Of a stretch of DNA of 64,000 bases, positions 32,486 through 40,990 are shown piece by piece. The stretch lies in the NCBI RefSeq assembly GCF_004310665.1, contig NZ_SIXF01000020.1:1-64000 (forward strand), given 5' to 3'. Source of the DNA: Pedobacter kyonggii (lineage in GTDB: Bacteria; Bacteroidota; Bacteroidia; Sphingobacteriales; Sphingobacteriaceae). The notes under the pieces are model-generated. The model was given only the letters and a program-made list of their open reading frames with translations. It searched no databases and was not told where the DNA came from. The first letter of the stretch is position 1. Each line of letters begins with the position of its first letter. Both the position numbers and the translations under genes were made by a program.

Positions 32486-33025
32486 TTATCTGTAACGAAC
32501 TTGCTGTTGCTTATCCATCATGCCCATCTGATCTTTCATTTGTTTAATCTGATCGGCCAGTAATTTATTTTTATCTGCTTTTTTAGCTTCTGCAAGGTAC
32601 ATGGTCGCTTCGCGTTTGTTACGCTTAGCCATTGCAATACCTGCTAAACTTAATTTTGCTAAAGCAATGTTATGATCCATTTGCATGCCCAATGCAAGCG
32701 ATTTTTTGAAATACTTCTCACTTTGCATCGGTGCTGTTCTGCTTTCAATTAACCCAATCAATAAATTATAATAACCATGTTGAACTTTGATCAACTGCGT
32801 TTCGTAATTGGTAATCCGATCTAAAAACATTTTTGCTTTAGGCATGTTATCTTTTCTAAGAAACCATTGTGCTAAAAGCATGTTCTCATTAAAGAAATAA
32901 GTTACAAGCACAATTATTCCCAATAAAATGGCAACAATGCCCCAAGGCCAAAAGCCGAAAATAAATAAAGCTACTGCGCCACCCAGTAAAGCAAACCCCG
33001 CAATTAATCTGATAATATTTGGCAT
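32486..33025 (-). CDS. membrane-anchored TPR-like protein, unknown function
   Basis: The 179-residue protein has two adjacent membrane segments at the N-terminus (IIRLIAGFALLGGAVALFIF and WGIVAILLGIIVLVTYFF). A helical cytoplasmic or periplasmic part follows that looks like two or three TPR-type repeats (NMPKAKMFLDRI, QSEKYFKKSLALGMQM, REATMYLAEAKKA) with a Gln/Met-rich end. I start at the ATG before PNIIRLIAG; a start 30 bases upstream would add a basic stretch. It has its own terminator. TPRs suggest a protein-binding role, not identified. Confidence 0.72.
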   Translation of the reverse strand: MPNIIRLIAGFALLGGAVALFIFGFWPWGIVAILLGIIVLVTYFFNENMLLAQWFLRKDNMPKAKMFLDRITNYETQLIKVQHGYYNLLIGLIESRTAPMQSEKYFKKSLALGMQMDHNIALAKLSLAGIAMAKRNKREATMYLAEAKKADKNKLLADQIKQMKDQMGMMDKQQQVRYR

Positions 33026-33140
33026 AAATTTTATTCTAATTATTTTTTTTTGCAAATATCGTGTTTAAATGGCAGAAATTAGATTTTAAAACAATAATTT
33101 CATTAAAAATTTAAAAGCTCACAAAAACCGTCTCTTAAAT

Positions 33141-33659
33141 ATGAAAATCCTATTATCCCTCACCCTAATCGTACTTGCAATGAATGTTTCTGCACAAGAA
33201 GTTAATAAAAAAATACACGATCAAGTCCACAATAAAGATATTCTGATTAACGCCTGTACGCGTGAAGGAATTACCACTTTTCCTGAATTTAAAGAAATGT
33301 ACGATCCACTTTACACGGCATATGTACCCGATGCAGCAACCATGATCGAACTGAAAAAACTGGTTAAAAACGAGAAAATAAAAATTGTTTTGGGCACCTG
33401 GTGCGGCGATAGCAAAGCAAACGTACCAAACTTCTTTAAAATTTTAGATGCCTTGCACTTTAAAGGGAAAAACGTAGAAATTATTGCAGTTGACGGAAAT
33501 AAAAAAGCTGAAAATGGCATTATAGACGGCCTGGATATTGTAAGGGTACCAACTTTTATTGTTCTTGATAAAAAAGGAAAAGAACTGGAACGGATTATAG
33601 AGGGGCCAAAAACAACACTCGAGGGTGATTTACTAGCGATATATAAGAAGAAATCTTAA
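33141..33659 (+). CDS. secreted thioredoxin-fold protein with a single active-site cysteine
   Basis: The 172-residue protein has a signal peptide (residues 1-18, ending NVSAQ). A thioredoxin fold follows with LGTWCGDSKANVPNF at residues 85-99, where CxxC is reduced to C88 followed by GDS. The cis-Pro segment RVPTFIVLD is intact. One-cysteine versions can form mixed disulfides but not a normal CxxC redox cycle. It is probably periplasmic. It diverges from the TPR-like gene and is followed by ung after 126 bases; no operon partner is evident. Confidence 0.82.
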   Translation: MKILLSLTLIVLAMNVSAQEVNKKIHDQVHNKDILINACTREGITTFPEFKEMYDPLYTAYVPDAATMIELKKLVKNEKIKIVLGTWCGDSKANVPNFFKILDALHFKGKNVEIIAVDGNKKAENGIIDGLDIVRVPTFIVLDKKGKELERIIEGPKTTLEGDLLAIYKKKS

Positions 33660-33785
33660 ACTTTTGAGACGACTTGTGGTTCATCGTCTGATAGTTTATG
33701 GTTAATAGCCTACCGGCCAAATGAACGCCCAAACCATTGACCAAGCACAAATTTCATTTTACATTACATATCTTACATAAAAAAC

Positions 33786-34466
33786 ATGTCTGCAGCATTA
33801 GAACCAGGTTGGTTAGCCGTTTTAGAGGAAGAATTTAAAAAAGACTATATAAAAAGCCTTAAGTCTTTTCTACAGGAGGAGAAAGACAAAGGAGCCACAG
33901 TTTACCCAAAAGGTACTGATATTTTCAACGCATTAAACACCACGCCATTTGACCAGGTAAAGGTTGTAATTTTAGGTCAAGACCCCTATCATGGTGTTGG
34001 CCAGGCTCATGGCCTATCCTTTTCGGTACAACGCGGCGTAGCCGTTCCTCCATCATTAAAAAATATTTACAAGGAACTGGAAACTGATATTGAAGGTTTT
34101 AAAACGCCAAATCATGGGCACTTAACACATTGGGCAGAACAAGGTGTATTGTTGTTAAATGCAACTTTAACTGTTCGTGCTTCGGAAGCAGGCTCGCATC
34201 AAAACCGTGGCTGGGAAATTTTCACTGATGAAATTATTAAAGCTTTATCTCAAAAACGCGAACATATTATATTTCTTTTGTGGGGTAAATATGCGCAACA
34301 AAAAGCGGCTTTAATTGATCAGAAAAAACATTATGTACTTACAGCTGCCCATCCATCACCATTTTCTGCCTACAATGGCTTTTTTGGATCGAAACATTTC
34401 TCTAAAGCAAATCAGCTTTTAGTACAGAACAACTTAAGCCCTATCGACTGGAACTTACCAGCCTAA
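33786..34466 (+). CDS. ung: uracil-DNA glycosylase, family 1
   Basis: This 226-residue enzyme removes uracil from DNA. Family 1 signatures are all present: [18 protein letters not shown] with the catalytic Asp, [10 protein letters not shown], and [17 protein letters not shown] with the catalytic His and the minor-groove loop. Length is normal. The stop codon TAA shares its last base with the ATG of the next gene, so the hydrolase is translated in a coupled way. Confidence 0.97.
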   Translation: MSAALEPGWLAVLEEEFKKDYIKSLKSFLQEEKDKGATVYPKGTDIFNALNTTPFDQVKVVILGQDPYHGVGQAHGLSFSVQRGVAVPPSLKNIYKELETDIEGFKTPNHGHLTHWAEQGVLLLNATLTVRASEAGSHQNRGWEIFTDEIIKALSQKREHIIFLLWGKYAQQKAALIDQKKHYVLTAAHPSPFSAYNGFFGSKHFSKANQLLVQNNLSPIDWNLPA

Positions 34467-35131
34467 TGAATACTTATTTTATCAGCGGTTTAGGTGCCGA
34501 TAAAAGGATTTTTTCTAAGCTAAAGCTTACTGAAAATATCAATATAATTCATATCGATTGGATTATTCCGAATAAAAACGAGTCATTAGCTTCGTACGCC
34601 GACCGACTAAGTAAGGTGGTTGACTTAAGCCAACCGTTTGCTTTGGTGGGCGTGTCTTTTGGAGGGATGATTGCAGTAGAAATTGCTAAAATATTAAAAC
34701 CTGCAACAACGATTATCATTTCGAGTACCATGTTGAGTGCTCATCTACCAGCATTATATCGCTTCGCAGGCAAGCTAGGTCTACTGAAATTTATCCCCGC
34801 TCAGTTTTTAAAATCATCGAACAAGCTCACTCAAAATTATTATTTCGGTACGCGTTCCAGTAGTGAGAAAACTTTGTTGAGCAAAATTATAAAAGATACA
34901 GACCCTTATTTTTTGAAATGGGCAATCGGAAGTATTTTAAGCTGGGAAAATAAAATCAAACCTAAAAACACTTACCATATCCACGGTACCAACGATAAAA
35001 TTTTGTATTCAAAAATCGCACAACCCGATTTTGTGATTGAAAACGGAACGCACTTTATGGTTTATCAAAATGCTGAGGAAATTTCGGGAATTATTGATAA
35101 AATAATATTGGATAATCGCACGTCATGCTGA
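34466..35131 (+). CDS. alpha/beta hydrolase
   Basis: The 221-residue protein has the nucleophile elbow VGVSFGGMIAVE (GxSxG), an acid in HGTNDKILY and a catalytic His in ENGTHFMVYQ, which makes a complete triad. There is no signal peptide, so it acts in the cytoplasm. It overlaps ung by one base, which ties their expression but not necessarily their function. Substrate is unknown; a small esterase or thioesterase is possible. Confidence 0.85.
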   Translation: MNTYFISGLGADKRIFSKLKLTENINIIHIDWIIPNKNESLASYADRLSKVVDLSQPFALVGVSFGGMIAVEIAKILKPATTIIISSTMLSAHLPALYRFAGKLGLLKFIPAQFLKSSNKLTQNYYFGTRSSSEKTLLSKIIKDTDPYFLKWAIGSILSWENKIKPKNTYHIHGTNDKILYSKIAQPDFVIENGTHFMVYQNAEEISGIIDKIILDNRTSC

Positions 35132-35187
35132 ATTCATTTCAACATCTTTATTGAGATGAAAGACCCTGAAATAAATTCAGGGTGACG
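35121..35187. repeat. GTCATGCTGAA / CCTGAAATAAATTCAGG palindromic element
   Basis: The left arm CGTCATGCTGAATTCATTTC and the right arm CCCTGAAATAAATTCAGGGT followed by GACG form a long imperfect palindrome, with a short internal hairpin CCCTGAAATAAATTCAGGG. The same element occurs at 49768-49793 and 53764-53830, and a relative at 61701-61783. Confidence 0.75.
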
Positions 35188-35262
35188 ACAGTACAATTTC
35201 CCACAAAAGATTGCCACATTCCGATGACGATCATGCTTAAAAGCCCCTTTAGGGGTATGGGG

Positions 35263-35733
35263 TTAATACTCCAGCGGCACAATTGGTTCTTTCTTAGTGG
35301 TCGACATGATCATCATCGTTTGGAAAGTTTTAACCACAGAAATCTTACTGATTTTATCCATAATTAAACGTTCGTACGCTTTAATGTCTTTCACATAAAC
35401 CTTTAACAAAAAATCGGCCTGACCAGTAACGTGGTGACACTCTGTGATTTCCTTGATTTGATTTACCTCATCCAAAAAGATCTGAATGGTATTGTTTTTA
35501 TGAAAATCGAGTTGAATCTGAATAAAGGTTTTAATACCTAAGCCCAGTTTTTCTTCATCTACCAAAGCATGATAACTTTTAATATATCCTGCCATTTCAA
35601 GCTTGCGTACACGTTCTAAAGTTGGCGCAGGTGATAAACCAATTTCTTGGGATAAAAGCAAGTTGGTAATTCTTCCATTCTCTTGAAGAATTCTTAAAAT
35701 TTTAAAGTCAATTTTATCTAATTCAGATGCCAT
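35263..35733 (-). CDS. Lrp/AsnC family transcriptional regulator (second copy)
   Basis: The 156-residue protein has the winged helix (KIDFKILRILQENGRITN, LSPAPTLERVRKLEMAGYIK) and the RAM domain (ITECHHVTGQADFLLKVYVKD). It differs clearly from the Lrp copy at 13.3 kb. It is transcribed divergently from the manganese regulator gene, with a very AT-rich 127-base spacer between. No metabolic partner gene is adjacent, so it may be a global-type Lrp. Confidence 0.93.
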   Translation of the reverse strand: MASELDKIDFKILRILQENGRITNLLLSQEIGLSPAPTLERVRKLEMAGYIKSYHALVDEEKLGLGIKTFIQIQLDFHKNNTIQIFLDEVNQIKEITECHHVTGQADFLLKVYVKDIKAYERLIMDKISKISVVKTFQTMMIMSTTKKEPIVPLEY

Positions 35734-35820
35734 ATGGTGTTAAAGGTATTTGAGAATACAAACATAACCAAATTATATTCTAAATTTTAACATAATTTAT
35801 CATATATATTTTAAATAAAA

Positions 35821-35842
35821 ATTTTTAGATTTACCTAAAAAT
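35821..35842. promoter_or_regulatory. inverted repeat, candidate MntR/DtxR operator
   Basis: ATTTTTAG and CTAAAAAT form a perfect 8-base inverted repeat around ATTTAC, 18 bases before the regulator's start. The core TTAGnnnnnnCTAA is close to the DtxR-type box TTAGGnnnnCCTAA. It is well placed to block transcription of both the regulator and the transporter. Confidence 0.6.
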
Positions 35843-35860
35843 AAAATTAGATAAATATAA

Positions 35861-36523
35861 ATGCAAAGTTACACGGAAGAGAACTATCTAAAGACTATTT
35901 ACCATCTGGCAGAGAAAACAATAAACGTTCAAACCAATGCCATTGCAGAGCAAATGCAAACCAAACCGGCATCTGTAACTGACATGATCAAGAAATTAGC
36001 CGATAAAGGTTTAGTTGATTATATTAAATACCAAGGCGTTACTTTAACCGAAATAGGAAAGAATACAGCAATAGATATTGTACGAAAACATCGCTTATGG
36101 GAAGTTTTTCTGGTTGATAAATTAAACTTTAAGTGGGATGAGGTACATGATGTGGCTGAAGAGTTGGAACATATTAAATCAATTGAGCTGATTGAAAGAC
36201 TAGATGAGTTTTTAGGCTTTCCGAAAGCCGATCCTCATGGCGACCCCATTCCCGATAAAAACGGAAGATTTGCCAAAACCCAGTTTATAAAATTAATCGA
36301 ACTAAAAATTGGCGATCAGGGCACCATTACAGGTGTTACCCAGCATAGTTCAGCATTTTTAAAACATTTAGAAAAATTAGGCTTAACCTTAGGCAAAAAA
36401 ATTCAGATTAGCGATGTGACAGATTTCGATGGTTCAGTAGAAATCCTGTTATCCGATAAACAAGTTAATATTAGTAGAGAAGTTGCAAAACATATTTTAA
36501 TCAGCAGTAATGGCAAAAACTGA
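35861..36523 (+). CDS. mntR: DtxR/MntR family metal-dependent repressor
   Basis: This 220-residue regulator has an N-terminal winged helix (ENYLKTIYHLAEKTIN, KPASVTDMIKKLADKGLVDY). A metal-binding dimerisation domain follows (KHRLWEVFLVDKL, VAEELEHIKS, FPKADPHGDPIP), then a C-terminal FeoA/SH3-like domain (about residues 145-218). It overlaps the NRAMP transporter gene by 14 bases. The context and the transporter type point to manganese, but iron cannot be excluded from sequence. A palindrome in front of the gene suggests autoregulation. Confidence 0.9.
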   Translation: MQSYTEENYLKTIYHLAEKTINVQTNAIAEQMQTKPASVTDMIKKLADKGLVDYIKYQGVTLTEIGKNTAIDIVRKHRLWEVFLVDKLNFKWDEVHDVAEELEHIKSIELIERLDEFLGFPKADPHGDPIPDKNGRFAKTQFIKLIELKIGDQGTITGVTQHSSAFLKHLEKLGLTLGKKIQISDVTDFDGSVEILLSDKQVNISREVAKHILISSNGKN

Positions 36524-38375
36524 ATCGTTAAGTGAAGTACATCAAAGTGTAAATACAGATAAAAGAAAAGGCTGGAGGAGAATTTTAGCTTTCATTGGTC
36601 CTGCTTATTTAATTAGTGTTGGCTACATGGATCCAGGTAACTGGGCAACCGATTTAGCTGGTGGTAGTAAATTCGGTTACCAATTAATTTGGGTTTTACT
36701 GATGTCGAACCTCATTGCGTTACTCTTACAATCGTTAAGCGCCCGTTTGGGGATTGTGAGAGGTCTGGATTTAGCACAGGCGTCTAAACAAGCTTATCCG
36801 CGCTGGGCCAATATTCCATTATTTGGCCTAGCACAAACCGCAATTATAGCCTGCGATTTAGCCGAAATTATCGGGATGGCCATTGGCTTACAGCTCCTTT
36901 TCGGATTGCCTTTAATCTGGGGGATTTCGATTACCATTTTCGATACCATTTTACTGCTCTTTTTACTCAATAAAGGCATGCGGGCCATGGAAGGCTTTAT
37001 CGTTTCGATGGTTTTTATTGTAGGTATTTCTTTTCTGGTTGAAATGTTTATTGTAGAACCCTCGCTTAAAGAGGTAGCCAAAGGTTTTGAGCCCTCTATA
37101 CTAAATGGCGACGCGCTTTATATTGCCATCGGGATTATTGGTGCCACCGTAATGCCGCATAACCTGTATCTGCATTCATCTTTAGTACAAACCAGGAAGA
37201 TTGAGCGTAGTAATAAAGGAATTAAGGAGGCTTTAAAATTTAACCTCATTGATACAACGGTTGCGTTAAATCTTGCTTTTTTTGTTAATGCCGCTATACT
37301 AATTCTTGCAGCAGCCGCCTTTTATAAAAATGGATTACACGAGGTGGCCGAAATTCAGGATGCACATAAACTACTTTCGAACATTTTTGGCAATGTTGCT
37401 CCAACCCTATTTGCTATAGCGCTAATCGCCGCCGGACAAAGTTCTACTGTTACCGGAACTTTAGCAGGACAGATTATTATGGAAGGCCACATTAACTTAA
37501 GGATTCAACCTTGGTTACGACGCATGATTACACGTCTTTTAGCCATTATCCCTGCATTTTTCACTATATTACACTACGGCGAAAACGCACTTGGTGGCTT
37601 GTTGGTGCTGAGTCAGGTGGTGTTAAGTTTGCAATTGGGTTTTGCCATTATTCCATTAATTCATTTTACATCAGATAAAAAACTGATGAAAGATTTTGCA
37701 ATTAAACCATGGGTTAAGATATTGGCATGGGCAAGTGCTTTAGCTATTATCGCATTGAATGTAAAACTGGTAATTGAAGAAATAAGCGGCTGGGCAAAAG
37801 AGGCCAATAACTGGTGGATTTACGTGATTGTAATACCAGCATTAATCCTTGTCGTTTTACTCTTGCTTTATGTTTTCTTCCACCCGTTAATAGAAAAGAA
37901 AAAGAATGCATCAAAACAGCTAGTACCTCATGGGAATGCTTTGGATATTGGGAAAATAGACAAAATCAGTTATAAGCGAATAGGAATTGCCGTAGATTTC
38001 TCTAAAAACGATCGAAACACGATCAGGCATGCTTTAATTCAAGGTGGTAAAGATGCACACTATTACCTTATCCATGTTGTAGAAACTGCTGCAGCCCGCT
38101 ATCTTGGTAATGAAGTAATGGACCATGAAACACAGAGCGATGCTGCTAACCTAGAGAAATATAGGGCTAACCTGGAAGATCTTGGATATGATTCTACGCC
38201 TTTTATAGGTTTTGGCAGTACCGGTAAAGCCATAGCAGATATCAGCAACAAAAATGAGATGGAGCTATTGGTAATGGGTGCACATGGTCATAAAGGCTTA
38301 AAAGACCTTATTTTCGGAACCACCGTCGATTCTGTACGGCATAAGGTAAATATTCCGGTTTTGATTATCCGGTAA
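36510..38375 (+). CDS. mntH: NRAMP divalent metal transporter fused to a universal stress domain
   Basis: The 621-residue protein has a full NRAMP transporter (residues 1 to about 450, eleven or so membrane helices) with the metal-site motifs DPGN at 41-44 and MPHN near 215. After a basic linker a UspA domain fills residues 485-621, with the nucleotide loop GAHGHKGLKDLIFGTT matching G2xG9xG(S/T). The transporter imports Mn(II)/Fe(II) with protons. The Usp part faces the cytoplasm and may sense ATP or stress. It is translated with the overlapping repressor gene. Confidence 0.93.
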   Translation: MAKTESLSEVHQSVNTDKRKGWRRILAFIGPAYLISVGYMDPGNWATDLAGGSKFGYQLIWVLLMSNLIALLLQSLSARLGIVRGLDLAQASKQAYPRWANIPLFGLAQTAIIACDLAEIIGMAIGLQLLFGLPLIWGISITIFDTILLLFLLNKGMRAMEGFIVSMVFIVGISFLVEMFIVEPSLKEVAKGFEPSILNGDALYIAIGIIGATVMPHNLYLHSSLVQTRKIERSNKGIKEALKFNLIDTTVALNLAFFVNAAILILAAAAFYKNGLHEVAEIQDAHKLLSNIFGNVAPTLFAIALIAAGQSSTVTGTLAGQIIMEGHINLRIQPWLRRMITRLLAIIPAFFTILHYGENALGGLLVLSQVVLSLQLGFAIIPLIHFTSDKKLMKDFAIKPWVKILAWASALAIIALNVKLVIEEISGWAKEANNWWIYVIVIPALILVVLLLLYVFFHPLIEKKKNASKQLVPHGNALDIGKIDKISYKRIGIAVDFSKNDRNTIRHALIQGGKDAHYYLIHVVETAAARYLGNEVMDHETQSDAANLEKYRANLEDLGYDSTPFIGFGSTGKAIADISNKNEMELLVMGAHGHKGLKDLIFGTTVDSVRHKVNIPVLIIR

Positions 38376-38480
38376 AACTTACTCATCGTTTTATAACATA
38401 AAATTAACCACAGATCAAAAGGATGAACACAGATATCAAAATCCTTGTTTATCTGTACAATCTATGGCTAAAAAATAAGA

Positions 38481-38960
38481 TTATTTACCTACTACCGTCA
38501 TTAGCTTTTTTACGCCACCATCTCCCGATTGGTACATCAGCAGTTTACCAGCTGAAGAATATAAGTACATTGATGGGTATTGCTTTGGCAAAAAGGTCGG
38601 GATAAACATGCGTTTTTTATCCTGCAATACCAGTACATTAGGCTTGGTATTTAAACCCTTGGCATAAGAATTGAAAAACTGCGGAATGATATACCCCTCA
38701 TCCATGGTAATCATGTAAATATTAACGTCCTTAAACTTGGCATAATTGGTGTTCAGGTTTTTACTTTCCCTCTGGCAGTGCTCACAAGTACAATCAAATA
38801 AGATAAAAAGGTTCTTTTTTCCTTGTTTAATATCATTATTTGAAAATGGTTTTCCATCAAGTTTGTAAAAGGTGAATTGTGGCAATAAAGTAGGTTGCTG
38901 TGCTTCTGCCTGAAAAGTAACGGCTAACAATAAGATTAAAAGTAGGTTCCTGAATTTCAT
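38481..38960 (-). CDS. exported redoxin/TlpA-like protein
   Basis: The 159-residue protein has a signal peptide (residues 1-20, ending AEAQ) and a thioredoxin fold with LFDCTCEHCQRE, in which C59-E-H-C62 forms the CxxC pair and an extra Cys lies at 57. It probably acts in the periplasm on disulfides. It stands alone, converging on the NRAMP gene. The region upstream is a 600-base repeat-rich spacer with no clear promoter box. Confidence 0.82.
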   Translation of the reverse strand: MKFRNLLLILLLAVTFQAEAQQPTLLPQFTFYKLDGKPFSNNDIKQGKKNLFILFDCTCEHCQRESKNLNTNYAKFKDVNIYMITMDEGYIIPQFFNSYAKGLNTKPNVLVLQDKKRMFIPTFLPKQYPSMYLYSSAGKLLMYQSGDGGVKKLMTVVGK

Positions 38961-39051
38961 TTTTGAGATTTAAAGTCCAAACTTAAACGAATAAATACGA
39001 ACATAATAATATATCCTTAGCTTTTACAAACAGATGAACATTTTTTATCCA

Positions 39052-39100
39052 AGAGAAGTCAAGTTTAAACAGGCAATTGCACATAAAACTTGACTTCTCT
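39052..39100. repeat. perfect 15-base hairpin
   Basis: AGAGAAGTCAAGTTT and AAACTTGACTTCTCT pair perfectly around a 19-base loop. There is no T run on either side, so a terminator is unlikely. It may be a small mobile palindrome or a structured RNA. Confidence 0.65.
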
Positions 39101-39154
39101 CCAATTCAAGCATTATAATTAGAAAACGAAAGGCAGTTTTTAATAGCTGTTGTA

Positions 39155-39208
39155 GTCCCGCCATCCGCTTTACTTCGTTACACTGCGTGTTCGCTCCTGT
39201 CGGGTTTA
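39155..39208 (-). repeat. CCCGATTG...GCGGGAC family element, copy A
   Basis: On the minus strand it reads AAACCCGACAGGAGCGAA ... AAAGCGGATGGCGGGAC. The ends match copies at 39294-39356, 49592-49688 and 56071-56135, while the centre differs. Confidence 0.5.
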
Positions 39209-39293
39209 GAGAACAAAGGGCTGTTACCAAACAGTACCGTCCTTATTTATCGGAATGTGAAAGATTTATTTTCTTGCAGCACCCAAAGTTAAA

Positions 39294-39356
39294 TAAACCC
39301 GATTGACGCGGAAACCAAAAGCTTTTTCTGCTTTTGTTGCAGCAAAAAGCGGGACT
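39294..39356 (+). repeat. CCCGATTG...GCGGGAC family element, copy B
   Basis: It reads TAAACCCGATTGACGCGGAAA ... AAAAAGCGGGAC, with an internal hairpin from GCTTTTT to AAAAAGC. It lies in inverted orientation 85 bases from copy A. Confidence 0.5.
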
Positions 39357-39566
39357 GAGGCTGCCAAAAGAACTGCCCGTACATTTCCAAATCATAAGAA
39401 ACTAAAAAATATTGCAGTTTGCATAAAAATAAACTGTGACCGCTACAAGCCTTAACTTAATGTGATTAAAACTAAATTATCACATCAATTTTTAGGATAT
39501 TTGCAACCCGGCATGTATAATTTATACCATTGCTGAATATTACAACAACATATACTTATTACAATT

Positions 39567-40016
39567 TTGAAAAACGACATCAACATAAAGAATAAAAGAG
39601 CATATTTCGACTACAATCTTTTAGATAAATACGTAGCAGGCATTGCCCTTTTAGGAACTGAAATAAAAGCGATCAGACAAGGTAAAGCCAACATGACCGA
39701 TGCATTTTGCATGTTTATTGGGGGGAACCTGTACGTGCGCAACCTTCATGTTTCGGAATACTCACACAGCTCTTTCTATCATCACGATATTAAACGCGAC
39801 CGCGCCTTATTACTGCAGAAGAAAGAAATCAGAAAATTAAAGCTTAAAGGCGAAGAAAAAGGTTATACCATAGTTCCCTTACGCATTTTCATCAATGAAA
39901 GAGGTTTCGCTAAAATAGAAATTGCTTTGGCCCAAGGTAAAAAAGAGTTCGACAAACGCGACAGCATTAAGGATAGAGATACCAAACGTGAGTTGGATAG
40001 AGCGATGAAGAGATAG
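39567..40016 (+). CDS. smpB: SsrA-binding protein
   Basis: The 149-residue protein binds tmRNA for ribosome rescue. Family features are the opening INIKNKRAYFDYNLLDKY, GIALLGTEIKAIRQGKANM, and the basic tail KRELDRAMKR. I see no ATG at the right place; the family N-terminus begins at a TTG codon at 39567, which I take as the start. It converges on pcm across hairpins. The tmRNA gene itself is not recognised nearby. Confidence 0.94.
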   Translation: MKNDINIKNKRAYFDYNLLDKYVAGIALLGTEIKAIRQGKANMTDAFCMFIGGNLYVRNLHVSEYSHSSFYHHDIKRDRALLLQKKEIRKLKLKGEEKGYTIVPLRIFINERGFAKIEIALAQGKKEFDKRDSIKDRDTKRELDRAMKR

Positions 40017-40062
40017 GTTAGTTTGGAGTTGAGGGTTTAGGGTTTGGAGGTATTTAACTTTA
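40017..40062. repeat. stutter spacer after smpB (GTTTGGAGTTGAGGG words)
   Basis: The DNA after the smpB stop reads AGTTTGGAGTTGAGGG, TTTAGGGTTTGGAGG. A complementary stretch (AACTCC...CTCCAAACTCACAACTC) lies at 40190-40240, just before the pcm stop, so the two flank the hairpin pair between them. Confidence 0.5.
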
Positions 40063-40072
40063 AATTTTCGTG

Positions 40073-40096
40073 GTGTCAGATATTCCTATCTGACAC
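40073..40096. repeat. hairpin GTGTCAGAT-ATTCCT-ATCTGACAC
   Basis: A perfect 9-base stem with a 6-base loop. Its core GTCAGAT/ATCTGAC is shared with the hairpin at 40156. It lies between two converging genes. Confidence 0.7.
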
Positions 40097-40155
40097 TAAA
40101 CCTACTTTTGCTCCTGATTCACCTAATAGCCCAATCTTTTCTTAATATACTTATT

Positions 40156-40177
40156 AGTCAGATGTTACAATCTGACT
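40156..40177. repeat. hairpin AGTCAGAT-GTTACA-ATCTGACT
   Basis: A perfect 8-base stem with a 6-base loop and the same GTCAGAT core as the one 60 bases upstream. The two may be copies of one dispersed palindromic unit. Confidence 0.7.
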
Positions 40178-40241
40178 GCACATTTAAAATTAGGAGTTGA
40201 ATTTTTTACTCAAAACTCCGATCTCCAAACTCACAACTCGT

Positions 40242-40898
40242 TTACCAGGCTTGGTCGCCCACCAAAGGCACAAACCTAAAGGTATCCAACACAATTTTTT
40301 CGTAGTCTGTTTCGCTTACTCGAATAACAGTAACCATTTTCTGGGTTTTCTCATCTCCTACCGGAATGACCAGAATACCGCCGATTTTTAATTGTTTTAA
40401 TAATATCTCCGGAACCAAAGGGGCACCTGCAGTAACTATTATTTTGTCGTACGGCGCGTGTGCAGCAATTCCTTTCGAGCCATCGCCACAATAAAAAGTA
40501 GGCCGGTAACCCATTCCGGGTAAAACCTGAATGGTTCTATTGTAGATATTCTCTTGTCTTTCGATGGTAAAAACATTTGCGCCTAGTTCTATTAAAATAC
40601 AGGTTTGATAGCCCGAACCCGTTCCGATCTCGAGTACCTTATCTCCTTTTTTAATGTGCAAAAGCTCACTTTGGTAAGCAACGGTGTAAGGTTGGGATAT
40701 GGTTTGGCCATCACCTATTGGAAAAGCAATATCTTTGTAGGCTTGATTCCAAAAAGTTTCATCAAAAAAGAAATGACGTGGAACTTTACCTATGGCTGTT
40801 AACACATTTTCATCTTCAATTCCGCGAGATTTTAACAACTCAACCAGTTTTTTTCTCGCTCCACGTTCTCGGTAATTATCAACAAATTTATACGCCAT
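40242..40898 (-). CDS. pcm: protein-L-isoaspartate O-methyltransferase
   Basis: The 218-residue enzyme repairs isoaspartyl residues by methylation with S-adenosylmethionine. It has the SAM motif VLEIGTGSGYQTCILIELG, the upstream FPIGDGQTISQPYTVAYQ and the KIIVTAGAPLVPE segment. I start at ATG 40898 (MAYKFVDNY); the TTG nine bases earlier is less likely. It follows priA by about 90 bases but on the same strand, so the two could be co-transcribed. Confidence 0.94.
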   Translation of the reverse strand: MAYKFVDNYRERGARKKLVELLKSRGIEDENVLTAIGKVPRHFFFDETFWNQAYKDIAFPIGDGQTISQPYTVAYQSELLHIKKGDKVLEIGTGSGYQTCILIELGANVFTIERQENIYNRTIQVLPGMGYRPTFYCGDGSKGIAAHAPYDKIIVTAGAPLVPEILLKQLKIGGILVIPVGDEKTQKMVTVIRVSETDYEKIVLDTFRFVPLVGDQAW

Positions 40899-40990
40899 GA
40901 GCTTCAAAATTAGCGTTTCTTAAACGGTGAAACAAGATAAAGAAATCCACATTAGTGTAAGTAACACTAAATCAAAACTTAAATTAGTAA

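Larger units (their letters stand above)
38961..39566. other. 600-base non-coding spacer upstream of smpB
   Basis: No credible gene lies in this stretch. It holds a perfect 15-base hairpin (39052-39100), two copies in opposite orientation of the CCCGATTG...GCGGGAC element (39155-39208 and 39294-39356) and a smaller hairpin GCTTTTT...AAAAAGC inside the second. I looked for tmRNA because smpB follows. I found no tRNA-like ends or tag-peptide frame, so I do not call it. Confidence 0.5.

Noticed and set aside
38961-39566. tmRNA gene beside smpB
   Set aside because: I looked for the alanine-acceptor ends and a short tag frame and could not see either; the spacer is explained by repeats.
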